Source: Lachnospiraceae bacterium
GTDB lineage: Bacteria; Bacillota; Clostridia; Lachnospirales; Lachnospiraceae
DNA length: 64,000 bases
Direction: 5' to 3'
Assembly (NCBI GenBank): GCA_028689655.1
Contig: JAQVCT010000003.1
Coordinates: forward strand, 1-64,000
Under the pieces are notes generated by a model. That model ran no database searches and was not told where the DNA came from. It saw only the letters and a program-made list of their open reading frames with translations. How positions within the stretch are numbered: position 1 is the first letter of the stretch; each line of letters starts with the position of its first letter. Of this stretch, positions 26,772 through 35,210 are shown piece after piece. Made by a program: the position numbers and the translations under genes.

Positions 26772-27614
26772 TTATTTGCGGGAATAATCTTTCTTATGAA
26801 TGAGAATGAACAGAAGTCCTACAAAGACCGCTCCACCGATGATATTTCCAATGGTAACGGGAATAAAATTGCTGAGGCTGTTCAGTGCATTCACAGATGC
26901 ACACTGTTCACTGGTAATTCCATAGAGTTCCTCCGCTTTTGCCACATAGGCAGGGTTGGATGCTGCCAGGATACCTGCCGGAATATAATACATATTGGCT
27001 ACGCAGTGCTCGAAGCCGCCGATTACAAATGCACAAATGGGGAAAAAGATCGCCCATACTTTTCCCGCGATATCTCTGGCTGAAAGTGCCATCAGAATGG
27101 CGATACATACCAGAATATTACATAAGATACCTGAGGCAACACCCGCCAACGGCGTGATCGATACCTTTGCCAGTGCCACTTTGATGGTGTAGGCTCCAAG
27201 GGCACCGGAAGTATAATCCAGTTCTCCGCTATAGAAGATCAAAAAGTCGATAATCAGTGCACCTACCAGGTTGCTGAAATATACCACTACAAGGTTGCGA
27301 ACCATCTGTAATAACGTCACTTTTTTCTGGGATACTGCCATGGAGATCATACAGTTCCCTGTAAAAAGTTCTCCACCCACGAATACGATCATCATAAGAC
27401 CCACCGGGAAAATCACACCTGCCACAGTTCTTGCCAGTCCCACATCGGATATGGTGTGCACTGCCACATTGCTGGTAGCAGCTCCCAGGGCGATGAACCC
27501 ACCTGCCATGATGCCTAATAAAATCATCTTTAATAGGGGTAAATTTGCTTTTGTAACGCCACACTCAATATTTGCATCCACAATTTCTGCCGGGGTGTTA
27601 AAATTATTTGTCAT
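26772..27614 (-). CDS. Formate/nitrite transporter family channel (FNT, FocA-like)
   Basis: A 280-aa membrane channel with six hydrophobic segments. Family marks include GAxFIALGA near the first helix (GGFIALGAATSN), the helix-breaking loop motif GELFTGNCM, and GGFEHCVANMY, whose His is the conserved pore His (about residue 206). FNT proteins pass formate, nitrite or hydrosulfide. The ATG at 27614 follows GGAGAAAG; the longer open frame upstream has no ribosome site and is rejected. No pyruvate formate-lyase or nitrite reductase gene is nearby, so the anion is unknown. The hemerythrin-CutC gene follows 42 bases later. Confidence 0.88.
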   Translation of the reverse strand: MTNNFNTPAEIVDANIECGVTKANLPLLKMILLGIMAGGFIALGAATSNVAVHTISDVGLARTVAGVIFPVGLMMIVFVGGELFTGNCMISMAVSQKKVTLLQMVRNLVVVYFSNLVGALIIDFLIFYSGELDYTSGALGAYTIKVALAKVSITPLAGVASGILCNILVCIAILMALSARDIAGKVWAIFFPICAFVIGGFEHCVANMYYIPAGILAASNPAYVAKAEELYGITSEQCASVNALNSLSNFIPVTIGNIIGGAVFVGLLFILIHKKDYSRK

Positions 27615-27791
27615 GTTACTTTCTCCATTTCTGTCTCTCATTCTATCTGTTTCTCTATCATTTCCTATTGTCTGTAAGTATTGCGAATTGACACATTGTA
27701 TACAAACATTACATAACAAAAGTATACCACATTTGCTTATTTTTTCAACAATATTTACAATTCTCCTGCCTTGGAAAAGCATGGCAAAAGT

Positions 27792-27834
27792 AAAGAGCCT
27801 AAAATGCTTTAAAACAAACATTCATAGGCTCTTT
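27792..27834 (-). terminator. Terminator after tRNA-Trp
   Basis: AAAGAGCCTA and TAGGCTCTTT form a perfect ten-base stem with a 23-base loop immediately 3' of the tRNA on the minus strand, followed by ACTTTTG. It ends the tRNA transcript before the FNT promoter region. Confidence 0.6.
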
Positions 27835-27842
27835 GCAGGTAG

Positions 27843-27913
27843 CAGAGGAAGAGGGGATCGAACCCCCGTTAACGGTTTTGGAGACCGCCGCACTACCGCT
27901 GTACTATTCCTCT
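27843..27913 (-). tRNA. tRNA-Trp (CCA anticodon)
   Basis: The minus strand folds into a cloverleaf: acceptor AGAGGAA/TTCCTCT, D arm GTAC...GTGC with the GCGGTAG loop, anticodon stem GCGGT/ACCGT around loop CTCCAAA giving anticodon CCA, and a T arm GGGGG-TTCGATC-CCCTC. The discriminator base is G, as usual for tRNA-Trp. The 3' CCA is not encoded. It is a single tRNA between radA and the FNT gene, with its own terminator. Confidence 0.93.
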
Positions 27914-28030
27914 ATTTCGGTGGTACTCTTACCACCGAGTTGTATTATAGCATATCCTCATATCATAAGGCAAGGACATTTTTAATTTTAATAGGATTTT
28001 TTGATGTAAAATGGAATCACCATTGCCAGT

Positions 28031-29395
28031 CTAAATCAGATCTATGGCTTCCCGGACGCTTCGCACGCCGATGATCTTAATGCCCTTGATATCCCGGGCA
28101 GCTTCCAGATTGGAGCAGGGTACGATGCAGGTAGTGAAGCCCAGTTTCTTCACTTCCTGTATCCGTTGCTCAGACATATTCACAGCACGCACCTCTCCGC
28201 TGAGACCCACCTCGCCAAATGCCACGGTCTGGTCATCGATGGGGCGATTCTTATAGCTGGAGACGATTGCCATGACAATGCTGAGGTCCACGGCGGGTTC
28301 CAGTATCTTCATACCGCCTGCGATATTCACATAGGCGTCACAGGAAGATAATTGCAGTCCCACGCGCTTTTCCAGCACCGCCATGAGCAGATTCACTCTG
28401 TTAAAGTCTGTTCCTGTTGCCTGGCGTCTGGGAAATCCAAAGTTGCTCTGACACACCAGTGCCTGAATCTCTATTAAGATGGGGCGGGTGCCTTCCATGG
28501 AACAAGATACCACAGATCCGCTGGCGCCCTCCGGCTTTCCATTCAGCATAAATTCCGAAGGGTTCTTCACTTCCACCAGTCCCACGCGCTGCATCTCGAA
28601 CACACCGATCTCATTGGTGGAACCGAAACGGTTCTTTACACCCCGGAGGATTCGATAGGATGCATGTCTGTCCCCCTCAAAATACAGTACGGTATCCACC
28701 ATGTGCTCCAGCACTCTGGGACCTGCCACTGCTCCTTCCTTAGTCACGTGCCCTACGATGAAAATGGAGACACCCATGCCCTTGGCAATTTTCAGAAGAA
28801 CGCCTGTGGATTCTCGCACCTGGGAAACACTTCCGGGAGATGCGGATACCGTTTCGCTGTACATGGTCTGTATGGAGTCAATGATGACCACCTCCGGCTT
28901 TGTCCCCTCTATGATCTGGGTGATCATATCAAGGTTGGTCTCACAGAGCAGTTGCAGGGACTCGTGGAATTCGCCGATTCGGTTGGCGCGTATCTTGATC
29001 TGTTTCAGGGATTCCTCCCCGGAAATATACAGGACTTTACGATCATCATCCGACAGATATTTACACACCTGGAGCAGGAGCGTGGATTTCCCGATGCCCG
29101 GATCACCGCCCACCAGCGTGAGGGAACCAGGCACGATACCGCCTCCCAGCACGCGGTCCATCTCGCCGATATGCGTACTGAGCCGCTCCTCCGCCTGGAG
29201 TGTGATCTCCGACAGGGTCTTAGGCACCGCCAGATCACTGTGGGTAAGTCCTGGATTTCCCTTTCCCTTTGCAGTTACTTTTACCGGTTCCTCCACAAAT
29301 GTATTCCACTCTTTACATCCGGGGCATTGCCCCATCCATTTTGCGGATTCATGTCCACAGTTCTGACAGTAAAATATTGTCTTTGATTTTGCCAT
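28031..29395 (-). CDS. radA: DNA repair protein RadA (Sms)
   Basis: A 454-aa RadA with the expected parts in order: N-terminal zinc finger (CQNCGHESAKWMGQCPGC, about 10-27), RecA-like ATPase with Walker A GGDPGIGKSTL (about 93-103), Walker B VVIIDSIQT, the RadA-specific KNRFG motif (GVKNRFGSTNE), and a C-terminal Lon-protease-like domain. It is a hexameric helicase that drives branch migration in recombination. Full length and intact. It begins after AAAAGGAGCACT and is the last gene of its transcript before tRNA-Trp. Confidence 0.96.
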   Translation of the reverse strand: MAKSKTIFYCQNCGHESAKWMGQCPGCKEWNTFVEEPVKVTAKGKGNPGLTHSDLAVPKTLSEITLQAEERLSTHIGEMDRVLGGGIVPGSLTLVGGDPGIGKSTLLLQVCKYLSDDDRKVLYISGEESLKQIKIRANRIGEFHESLQLLCETNLDMITQIIEGTKPEVVIIDSIQTMYSETVSASPGSVSQVRESTGVLLKIAKGMGVSIFIVGHVTKEGAVAGPRVLEHMVDTVLYFEGDRHASYRILRGVKNRFGSTNEIGVFEMQRVGLVEVKNPSEFMLNGKPEGASGSVVSCSMEGTRPILIEIQALVCQSNFGFPRRQATGTDFNRVNLLMAVLEKRVGLQLSSCDAYVNIAGGMKILEPAVDLSIVMAIVSSYKNRPIDDQTVAFGEVGLSGEVRAVNMSEQRIQEVKKLGFTTCIVPCSNLEAARDIKGIKIIGVRSVREAIDLI

Positions 29396-29464
29396 AGTGC
29401 TCCTTTTGTTTCATATATCCGCCCCGCATTTGCTGTACGTTCCTGATATAATCACTGATACAGA

Positions 29465-29492
29465 ATGCCTTTCCGATAATCTGGAAAGGCAT
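29465..29492. terminator. Hairpin between the 137-aa protein gene and radA
   Basis: ATGCCTTTCC and GGAAAGGCAT make a perfect ten-base stem with an eight-base loop, lying 3' of the small conserved gene on the minus strand. There is no strong T run, so it is a weak intrinsic terminator or an RNA-stabilising stem. Confidence 0.5.
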
Positions 29493-29568
29493 CTCATTCA
29501 TTGTATTGTTACTATCTGATTCTTTTGATTCTTATAATTCTTTTTCTTTGATTCTTAATTCTTAATTT

Positions 29569-29982
29569 CTATGCTTTTTTGATTTCTACCTTTACTTCAT
29601 CCGCTTCTGCAAGTTCTACACTCACATTTAATTTGCCGCCAAGATTCGTGCTCATCTTTCCTGCACTCTCTCCATCTACGAACACCTCATATTCTGTGTC
29701 CTCTTCCACTCCCACTGTAATCTGGGCATCTGCATCGCCTTCCACCGTAAATGACACACCGTCCTGTGTCTCATTGAAACCTATGACACTTGTTCCTGGA
29801 ACAGATTCATATACAAACATCCCGTTCTTCTCTAGTTTTGTCATTTTCTGATAAGTTTTGACTTTATACAAATCACCAGCATGTTCAAAGTTATCCAGCT
29901 TTGCCTTCTCTGCTAATCTATGGTTACCAAAACTGATTGTGCCATCATTCTCGGAACGAAGTAACTGTTCTACTACTGCCAT
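29569..29982 (-). CDS. Conserved hypothetical protein, 137 aa
   Basis: A small soluble, mostly beta-strand-like protein beginning MAVVEQLLRSENDGTISFGNHRLAEKAKL. AGGAGG seven to nine bases before the ATG at 29982 decides the start; a longer frame upstream is unsupported. Proteins that I recall as similar in Lachnospiraceae are often labelled endosialidase, but I see no catalytic motif supporting that. The second half (YEVFVDGESAGKMSTNLGGKLN) reads like a small immunoglobulin-like or carbohydrate-binding-like sandwich. The gene sits between clpC and radA in the same direction. Function unknown. Confidence 0.7.
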   Translation of the reverse strand: MAVVEQLLRSENDGTISFGNHRLAEKAKLDNFEHAGDLYKVKTYQKMTKLEKNGMFVYESVPGTSVIGFNETQDGVSFTVEGDADAQITVGVEEDTEYEVFVDGESAGKMSTNLGGKLNVSVELAEADEVKVEIKKA

Positions 29983-30071
29983 CTTAAGTATCCTCCTATA
30001 AATACGTTTTACGTATTCTCTTTTCATGTCTCTAGTATAAATGATTTCTATTTTTTTTACCACAAATAATC

Positions 30072-32516
30072 TTATTTTTTTACTGTGAAAGTGATTTTTT
30101 TATTTTTCAGTCCTACGGTGACTCTGTCACCGGATTTGATCTTACCTGTGAGAATTTCCTCCGCCATGGCATCCTCAATGGTGGTCTGGATGGCACGTTT
30201 CAAAGGTCTCGCTCCCATCTTCAGATCTGAGTATTTGTCTACGATATATTCCTTCGCAGCAGGTGATATGGTAAGTTCCATATCCATCTGTTCCTTACAT
30301 CTGTTGCATAGATTCCTGGATAACAGTGTTATGATCTGTTTCATGTCTTCCTTAGTCAGCGGATGGAATACCATGATCTCGTCAATACGGTTAATAAATT
30401 CCGGCTTGAAAAGTCTCTTCACTTCCTCCATGACACCGGCCTTCATTTTCTTATAATCCTGATTTGCGTCGCTGACGTCTGCAAAGCCAAGGTTCTTAGG
30501 TTCCACGATGCGCTGTGCGCCCGCATTGCTGGTCATGATGAGGATGGTATTCTTAAAGCTTACTTTCCTGCCCTTGGAGTCTGTGATATGACCATCATCC
30601 AGTACCTGTAACAATACATTGAACACATCCGGATGTGCCTTTTCCACCTCGTCAAAGAGAATCACGGAATAGGGGTTACGTCTCACTTTCTCGCTGAGTT
30701 GACCGCCCTCCTCGAATCCCACGTATCCCGGAGGTGAACCGATGAGCTTTGCCACCGAATGCTGTTCCATATACTCTGACATATCCACGCGGATCAGGGC
30801 ATCTTTGGAACCGAACATGGCTTCCGCCAGGGCTTTACTCAGCTCTGTCTTACCCACGCCTGTAGGTCCCAGGAACAGGAATGAGCCGATGGGTCTGTTG
30901 GGGTCCTGTAATCCCACACGTCCGCGGCGCATTGCCCGCGCCACTGCTTCCACCGCTTCATTCTGTCCGATGACACGCCTGTGGAGAATCGATTCCAGTT
31001 TCAGCAATCGCTCGCTTTCCTTTTCTGCCAGCTTTTTCACAGGAATCTTCGTCCATAGGGAAACCACAGATGCCACATCATTTTCCCCTACTTCGTACTT
31101 TTTCTCCTGCTGGTTTTTCTCATAGCGTGCCTTCATTCGATTATACTTTTTGACACACTCATCCTCTTCCCTTTTCAGTTCTCCTGCCTGGGAAAAAGAT
31201 TCAAATTTGATGGCACGCTCGATCTGGAGATCCAACTGCTTGATCTTCCCTGCCAGCTCCTTCATGCCATCCGGCATATGCATATTTTTCAGACGGATCG
31301 CTGCGGATGCCTCGTCAATGAGGTCAATGGCCTTATCCGGCAGATTACGATCATTGATATAACGTTTGGAAAGTTTTACTGCGGCTGTGATTGCCTCGGG
31401 TAATATGGTAACCTTGTGGTGTTCCTCATATTTGTAAGCAATGCCCTGTAAGATATCAATCGCCTGTGCCTCTGTAGGCTCTTCCACGGTAACCGGCTGG
31501 AATCTGCGCTCCAATGCGGCATCTTTCTCGATATATTTGCGATATTCCTCCAAAGTCGTGGCACCGATGAGCTGTATCTCTCCTCTTGCAAGAGATGGTT
31601 TTAAGATGTTGGAGGCATCGATCGCACCTTCTGCTCCGCCAGCTCCGATGATGGTATGAAGTTCATCCAGAAAGAGGATAATATTTCCATCCTCGATCAC
31701 TTCTTTGATTACTTTTTTGATGCGCTCCTCAAATTCACCGCGGTACTTACTGCCCGCTACCATACCGGACAGATCCAGTGTTACCACACGCTTATTCTTC
31801 ACAGTCTCCGGTACTTCTCCCTCTGTGATGCGCTGTGCAAGCCCTTCCGCGATGGCAGTCTTACCCACACCGGGTTCTCCCACCAGACAGGGATTATTCT
31901 TACTGCGTCTGCTGAGAATCTGGATCACTCTCTGGATCTCTTCCGCTCTTCCTATAACAGGATCCAGCTTTCCTTCCCTTGCCAGCACCGTCAGGTCACG
32001 GCTATATTGATCCAAGGTCTGTGTACTGCCCTTTTTCTTTGCCTGTCTCATTCCGAGATCTTCCTTATACAATGCTCCATCTTCTCCCATAGCCACCAAT
32101 ACATCGCTATATACCTTCGGGATGGAGACACCCAGCGTATTCAACAGGCGGACTGCCACGTTCTCGCCCTCCTTCAGTATAGCCAATAGAATATGTTCTG
32201 TTCCCACCAATTCTGAATGGAAACGGTTCGCCTGCTTTTCACTCTCCTCCAGCACACGCATGGATCTGGGAGAATATCCATCTTTATCCACCACTGCCAC
32301 TGCATTTCCAGGAGCGATCAAGTCCCTGATCATCTCCAGCAGTTGTGCTTCATTTACACCATTGTCCAATAACACTTTCGCAGCAACACCGGTATTTTCC
32401 TTTAACAGGCCCAGCAGGATATGCTCGGTTCCAATGTAATTCTGCTTCAGACTTCTCGCCATTTTCGTAGCCAGATGTAATGCCGTTTTTGCCTTGTCTG
32501 TGTATCCTGTCTGCAT
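30072..32516 (-). CDS. clpC: ATP-dependent Clp protease ATP-binding subunit ClpC
   Basis: An 814-aa Hsp100 ATPase. It has two N-terminal Clp_N repeats (about 5-140), AAA module 1 with Walker [10 protein letters not shown], a UVR-like middle coiled coil (about 420-455, [12 protein letters not shown]), AAA module 2 with Walker [10 protein letters not shown], and a C-terminal D2-small domain. The middle domain and length identify ClpC rather than ClpB, ClpE or ClpX; it feeds proteins to ClpP. It overlaps the upstream GntR gene by one base (TAATG). The usual ctsR-mcsA-mcsB genes are absent from this locus and no CtsR heptad repeat is visible, so control appears to pass to the GntR protein. Confidence 0.95.
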   Translation of the reverse strand: MQTGYTDKAKTALHLATKMARSLKQNYIGTEHILLGLLKENTGVAAKVLLDNGVNEAQLLEMIRDLIAPGNAVAVVDKDGYSPRSMRVLEESEKQANRFHSELVGTEHILLAILKEGENVAVRLLNTLGVSIPKVYSDVLVAMGEDGALYKEDLGMRQAKKKGSTQTLDQYSRDLTVLAREGKLDPVIGRAEEIQRVIQILSRRSKNNPCLVGEPGVGKTAIAEGLAQRITEGEVPETVKNKRVVTLDLSGMVAGSKYRGEFEERIKKVIKEVIEDGNIILFLDELHTIIGAGGAEGAIDASNILKPSLARGEIQLIGATTLEEYRKYIEKDAALERRFQPVTVEEPTEAQAIDILQGIAYKYEEHHKVTILPEAITAAVKLSKRYINDRNLPDKAIDLIDEASAAIRLKNMHMPDGMKELAGKIKQLDLQIERAIKFESFSQAGELKREEDECVKKYNRMKARYEKNQQEKKYEVGENDVASVVSLWTKIPVKKLAEKESERLLKLESILHRRVIGQNEAVEAVARAMRRGRVGLQDPNRPIGSFLFLGPTGVGKTELSKALAEAMFGSKDALIRVDMSEYMEQHSVAKLIGSPPGYVGFEEGGQLSEKVRRNPYSVILFDEVEKAHPDVFNVLLQVLDDGHITDSKGRKVSFKNTILIMTSNAGAQRIVEPKNLGFADVSDANQDYKKMKAGVMEEVKRLFKPEFINRIDEIMVFHPLTKEDMKQIITLLSRNLCNRCKEQMDMELTISPAAKEYIVDKYSDLKMGARPLKRAIQTTIEDAMAEEILTGKIKSGDRVTVGLKNKKITFTVKK

Positions 32517-32893
32517 TATTCAAGTCCTCCATAATCTTCATATATTTCATCAATGAGAGCATGTACTTCTTCCTTGGAAATATCCGTACAGCTTCCCTTT
32601 GCCAACACTACCTGCAGTTCTTTCTTGATCTCTTCCAGCGCTCGCAGCCGATCGATATCCACCGCAATAATCGCACCTTTTCTGCGGTCCACCTTCACAA
32701 AGCCTTCCTGCTTCAATACCGTATACGCCTTATTCACCGTATGCATATTGATTCCAATCGTATCCGCCAGCTGGCGCACAGAAGGTAACGCTTCCCCTTC
32801 ATGGAAGCTCCTGGTAGCAATACCGATCACGATCTGATTGCGAAGCTGAACATAGAGCGCTTCATCGCTGTTAAAATCAATCTCTATCACCAT
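32516..32893 (-). CDS. GntR family regulator, YtrA type
   Basis: A 125-aa protein with a GntR winged helix at about 10-75 (ALYVQLRNQIVIGIATRSF...LPSVRQLADTIGINMHTVNKAY) and only a short helical tail, which defines the YtrA subfamily; such proteins dimerise through the tail and usually repress their own operon. It is co-translated with clpC by a one-base stop/start overlap. A perfect palindrome lies over its promoter, the likely binding site. The pairing implies that clpC in this organism answers to a GntR signal rather than to CtsR heat-shock control. Confidence 0.88.
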   Translation of the reverse strand: MVIEIDFNSDEALYVQLRNQIVIGIATRSFHEGEALPSVRQLADTIGINMHTVNKAYTVLKQEGFVKVDRRKGAIIAVDIDRLRALEEIKKELQVVLAKGSCTDISKEEVHALIDEIYEDYGGLE

Positions 32894-32920
32894 ACTTACA
32901 CCTTCTCCTCGCTTCTCTTC

Positions 32921-32939
32921 TGTTATATAAAATATAACA
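32921..32939 (-). promoter_or_regulatory. Promoter and operator of the gntR-clpC operon
   Basis: TGTTATATAAAATATAACA is a perfect palindrome (TGTTATAT-AAA-ATATAACA) 28-46 bases before the gntR start. On the minus strand a TTGATT -35 lies about 16 bases before a TATATT -10 that falls inside the palindrome. A repressor bound here would block RNA polymerase, which fits autoregulation by the YtrA-type protein. Confidence 0.6.
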
Positions 32940-32989
32940 CAACTAGCATATAAATCAATTCCTTTTCTGTTTCTTTATGGAAATTTAAT

Positions 32990-33023
32990 AAGCAGCCACC
33001 CATTCTTCTGCGGGTAGCTGCTT
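32990..33023 (-). terminator. Terminator after the SH3 membrane protein gene
   Basis: AAGCAGCCACCC and GGGTAGCTGCTT form a 12-base stem with one mismatch and a ten-base loop; on the minus strand it is followed by ATTAAATTT. It ends the purE-to-SH3 transcript before the gntR promoter. Confidence 0.6.
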
Positions 33024-33142
33024 ATCCTTCCGTTCATCATAGAACTATTCCTATGTATTACAAATATATTATGAGCGTATCATAAACACCTCTTATAAAT
33101 GCGTCCTCAAACTATAACAAACATATAATCATATATCATAAC

Positions 33143-33185
33143 GTAAGAGTCAAAAGGTGTTTTGCCCCTTGATACTTACCGATTA
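33143..33185. repeat. Dispersed palindromic repeat, copy 1
   Basis: GTAAGAGTCAAAAGG, a TGTTTTG centre and CCCCTTGATACTTAC form an imperfect inverted repeat, followed by CGATTA. The same 43-base block recurs at 56612-56654 with two to three changes. Here it runs into the stop codon of the SH3 membrane protein gene (33183-33185). Confidence 0.6.
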
Positions 33186-34733
33186 GTCCAGATCATCGCC
33201 GTCCAGGTTGATAAATACAAATGTATCCTCATCTTCCGGATCAAGGTCATCTGAGACTGGTCTTACTTCCGGTTTTCGCACTTTTTTCTTTACAGGTCTT
33301 ACCACTTCTTCCTCATCTGTTTCCATAAAATTGCGAGGTTTTGCTGTATGTGGTCTTTCCACTGGTGCTGTGTGCTTTACCGGCTGCGGCTGTTTTCCAG
33401 GTGCAGCCGGTCTCACTGGAGTTGACTGTCTCGCGGGAGTTGACTGTCTCGCGGGTGCAGTCTGTCTCGCGGGTGCAGCCTGTCTCACCGGAGCTTGCTG
33501 TCTCGATGATGCCGGTTTTTTCTTTGGAGTCGGACGAACAGGTTCTTCCTCGAAGTCCACTTCATCTTCATCCTCATCATCCTCCGGATCATAATCGTCA
33601 TCGTCCCATTCCAGTTCTGCACGATAATCATTTAACTTGATGGTAAGGATCGTGATGATCACTAAGAGAATCACCAGTATAACCGCCATAACGATGACTA
33701 CAGGCTTTAAGATGCCCGAGGAATCACTCTTGCTGTCTGCTCCTGCATCCTCTATGTTCGTCATAAAATATCTCTGATAATTGGCTGCCACAGAATCGTA
33801 CATATAGTACCCTTCTGCACCGTCCGAGCCCTGACCATAGAAAATATAGAAATCTCCATTTTTCCATGCTCTTACATCGGTACCATTTAATGTAACTGCG
33901 ACTTCCTGAAATCCTGCCGGAAGCTGTGGTGTCTCTTCCGTATTCATAACAGTGACATCCCCTGTATTGGTAGAATCTGACTGCTGTTCTTCCGTGGCTG
34001 GCTGCTCTGCCTCCGTGGAATCCTCTGTGGTCTGCTCCTCTGTGGACCCTTCGGTTCCTTCCTCTGCGGAGGCTGATTCATCAGTACCCTTCGTATCTGA
34101 ACCGGTATCTGAATCACCCTTTGTCCCACTCACCTCTGTGACGGCTGCGCTTCCAGCGGACACCAGATCTGCACGGATGAACCCTGTTACAGAACTTCCA
34201 TTATTGGTAAACGTAATCTGATACCAGTCTTTTCCGTCATTTCCCGTTGCCTGGCCTGTGATGGTGACCGCTGCACCTTTTTTCACTGATGCCACCACGG
34301 AACCCGTAGTACCTGCCGTACTTCTCACATTGGCACTTTCCGTTGATACGGTAGCCGCCTGGCTGTCCACTATGGATACACTGGCACTGTCAGAACTGCT
34401 GGTAGATGAACTGTTACTGTCGGAAGAACCTGACTTTTTCACCAGATCCGATCTGATATATCCAGTAGTACTTCCGTCTACCTGTACTTTATACCAGGTG
34501 CTGCCATCGCTGCCGGTAGTCTCCTCCATGATACTCACTGTCTTCCCGGCTGAAGTACTTCCTACCGCATCACTGCTGGTGCTTGCCTCCGCACGAATCT
34601 TTGCCGTTGCCGGTATCACAGTTCCTGTTGACTCTGCATGGATTTTCATAGGTGCAGCCATCAGCAGTGCAGCCATACATGCCACTGTCAATACTTTCAT
34701 TTGTCTCTTCACATTCATTATCATTTCTCTCAC
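33183..34733 (-). CDS. Membrane-anchored protein with two extracellular SH3 domains
   Basis: A 516-aa bitopic protein. A signal peptide or anchor (to about residue 33, ending KIHAES) is followed by SH3 domain 1 (about 38-100), a Ser-rich linker, SH3 domain 2 (about 128-195), a long Glu/Thr/Ser-rich stretch, a short globular part (about 275-320, ending YYMYDSVAANYQRYF), one transmembrane helix (about 343-367, VVIVMAVILVILLVIITIL) and a charged cytoplasmic tail with acidic runs and a degenerate PARQ/PVRQ repeat (about 405-450). The SH3 domains probably contact the cell wall. The start is GTG six bases after AGGGG. It ends the pur transcript, 15 bases after the zinc-ribbon gene. Specific role unknown. 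Confidence 0.75.
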   Translation of the reverse strand: MREMIMNVKRQMKVLTVACMAALLMAAPMKIHAESTGTVIPATAKIRAEASTSSDAVGSTSAGKTVSIMEETTGSDGSTWYKVQVDGSTTGYIRSDLVKKSGSSDSNSSSTSSSDSASVSIVDSQAATVSTESANVRSTAGTTGSVVASVKKGAAVTITGQATGNDGKDWYQITFTNNGSSVTGFIRADLVSAGSAAVTEVSGTKGDSDTGSDTKGTDESASAEEGTEGSTEEQTTEDSTEAEQPATEEQQSDSTNTGDVTVMNTEETPQLPAGFQEVAVTLNGTDVRAWKNGDFYIFYGQGSDGAEGYYMYDSVAANYQRYFMTNIEDAGADSKSDSSGILKPVVIVMAVILVILLVIITILTIKLNDYRAELEWDDDDYDPEDDEDEDEVDFEEEPVRPTPKKKPASSRQQAPVRQAAPARQTAPARQSTPARQSTPVRPAAPGKQPQPVKHTAPVERPHTAKPRNFMETDEEEVVRPVKKKVRKPEVRPVSDDLDPEDEDTFVFINLDGDDLD

Positions 34734-34748
34734 ATTTTACCCCTTTTA

Positions 34749-35207
34749 TCATAGTTCTTCGCGACGAAATCTCTTCTCTCCGGTAGCTTCCACGTTGGTA
34801 TTCTTGCCAAATCCTTTTCCAATGTTCAGCGCGTGCTGCCGTCTCTGCTCTTCCTCCAGCTGTCTGTGGTAGGTTGTCTCACACTTGCTGCAGAATCTGC
34901 CCGAACGTATATCACCGCCACATATTTCACATTTCATAAAGCTTTTGGAACCTTCTGATATCTCAATCTTGGAGTCCCGCAGCATCTGTCTGATGGCTCT
35001 CTGACTAACGCCGATCTCATGTTCTATCTCTGCTGCTGTGGCACCTCTGTTCTTCTCTATATAATTGCGGACCTTACCATAATCATCATATTCCATATTT
35101 TTACAATCTTCACACTGGTATTCTCCGACTCCCTTGAATATCATGATCCCACCACATTTGCTGCATGTGACAGGACGGTTATAAAGATTCACATCAAAAA
35201 CTGGCAT
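34749..35207 (-). CDS. Two-zinc-ribbon HTH protein (YvyF/flagellar-operon type)
   Basis: A 152-aa soluble protein: an N-terminal zinc ribbon (CSKCGG...CEDCKN, about 15-36), a winged-helix-like DNA-binding segment (ATAAEIEHEIGVSQRAIRQML, about 57-77), a second zinc ribbon (CEICGG...CSKCET, about 93-110) and a basic tail. This arrangement resembles proteins named after the Bacillus flagellar gene yvyF, but no flagellar genes are nearby. It starts three bases after purD ends, so it is translated with the pur operon. It may be a regulator; target unknown. Confidence 0.65.
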   Translation of the reverse strand: MPVFDVNLYNRPVTCSKCGGIMIFKGVGEYQCEDCKNMEYDDYGKVRNYIEKNRGATAAEIEHEIGVSQRAIRQMLRDSKIEISEGSKSFMKCEICGGDIRSGRFCSKCETTYHRQLEEEQRRQHALNIGKGFGKNTNVEATGEKRFRREEL

Positions 35208-35210
35208 AAG

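Noticed and set aside
27680-27730. Rex or FNR site at TTGTATACAA before the FNT gene
   Set aside because: The palindrome is too short and lacks the TTGTGA...TCACAA or TTGAT...ATCAA patterns.
28664-29386. 240-codon open frame on the plus strand
   Set aside because: Complete overlap with radA on the other strand and no protein features.
29569-29982. Endosialidase
   Set aside because: Similar proteins may carry this label, but the 137-aa sequence has no sialidase Asp-boxes or other catalytic features.
32894-32989. CtsR operator upstream of the clpC operon
   Set aside because: No pair of GGTCAAA heptads is present; the only strong symmetric site is the TGTTATAT palindrome.
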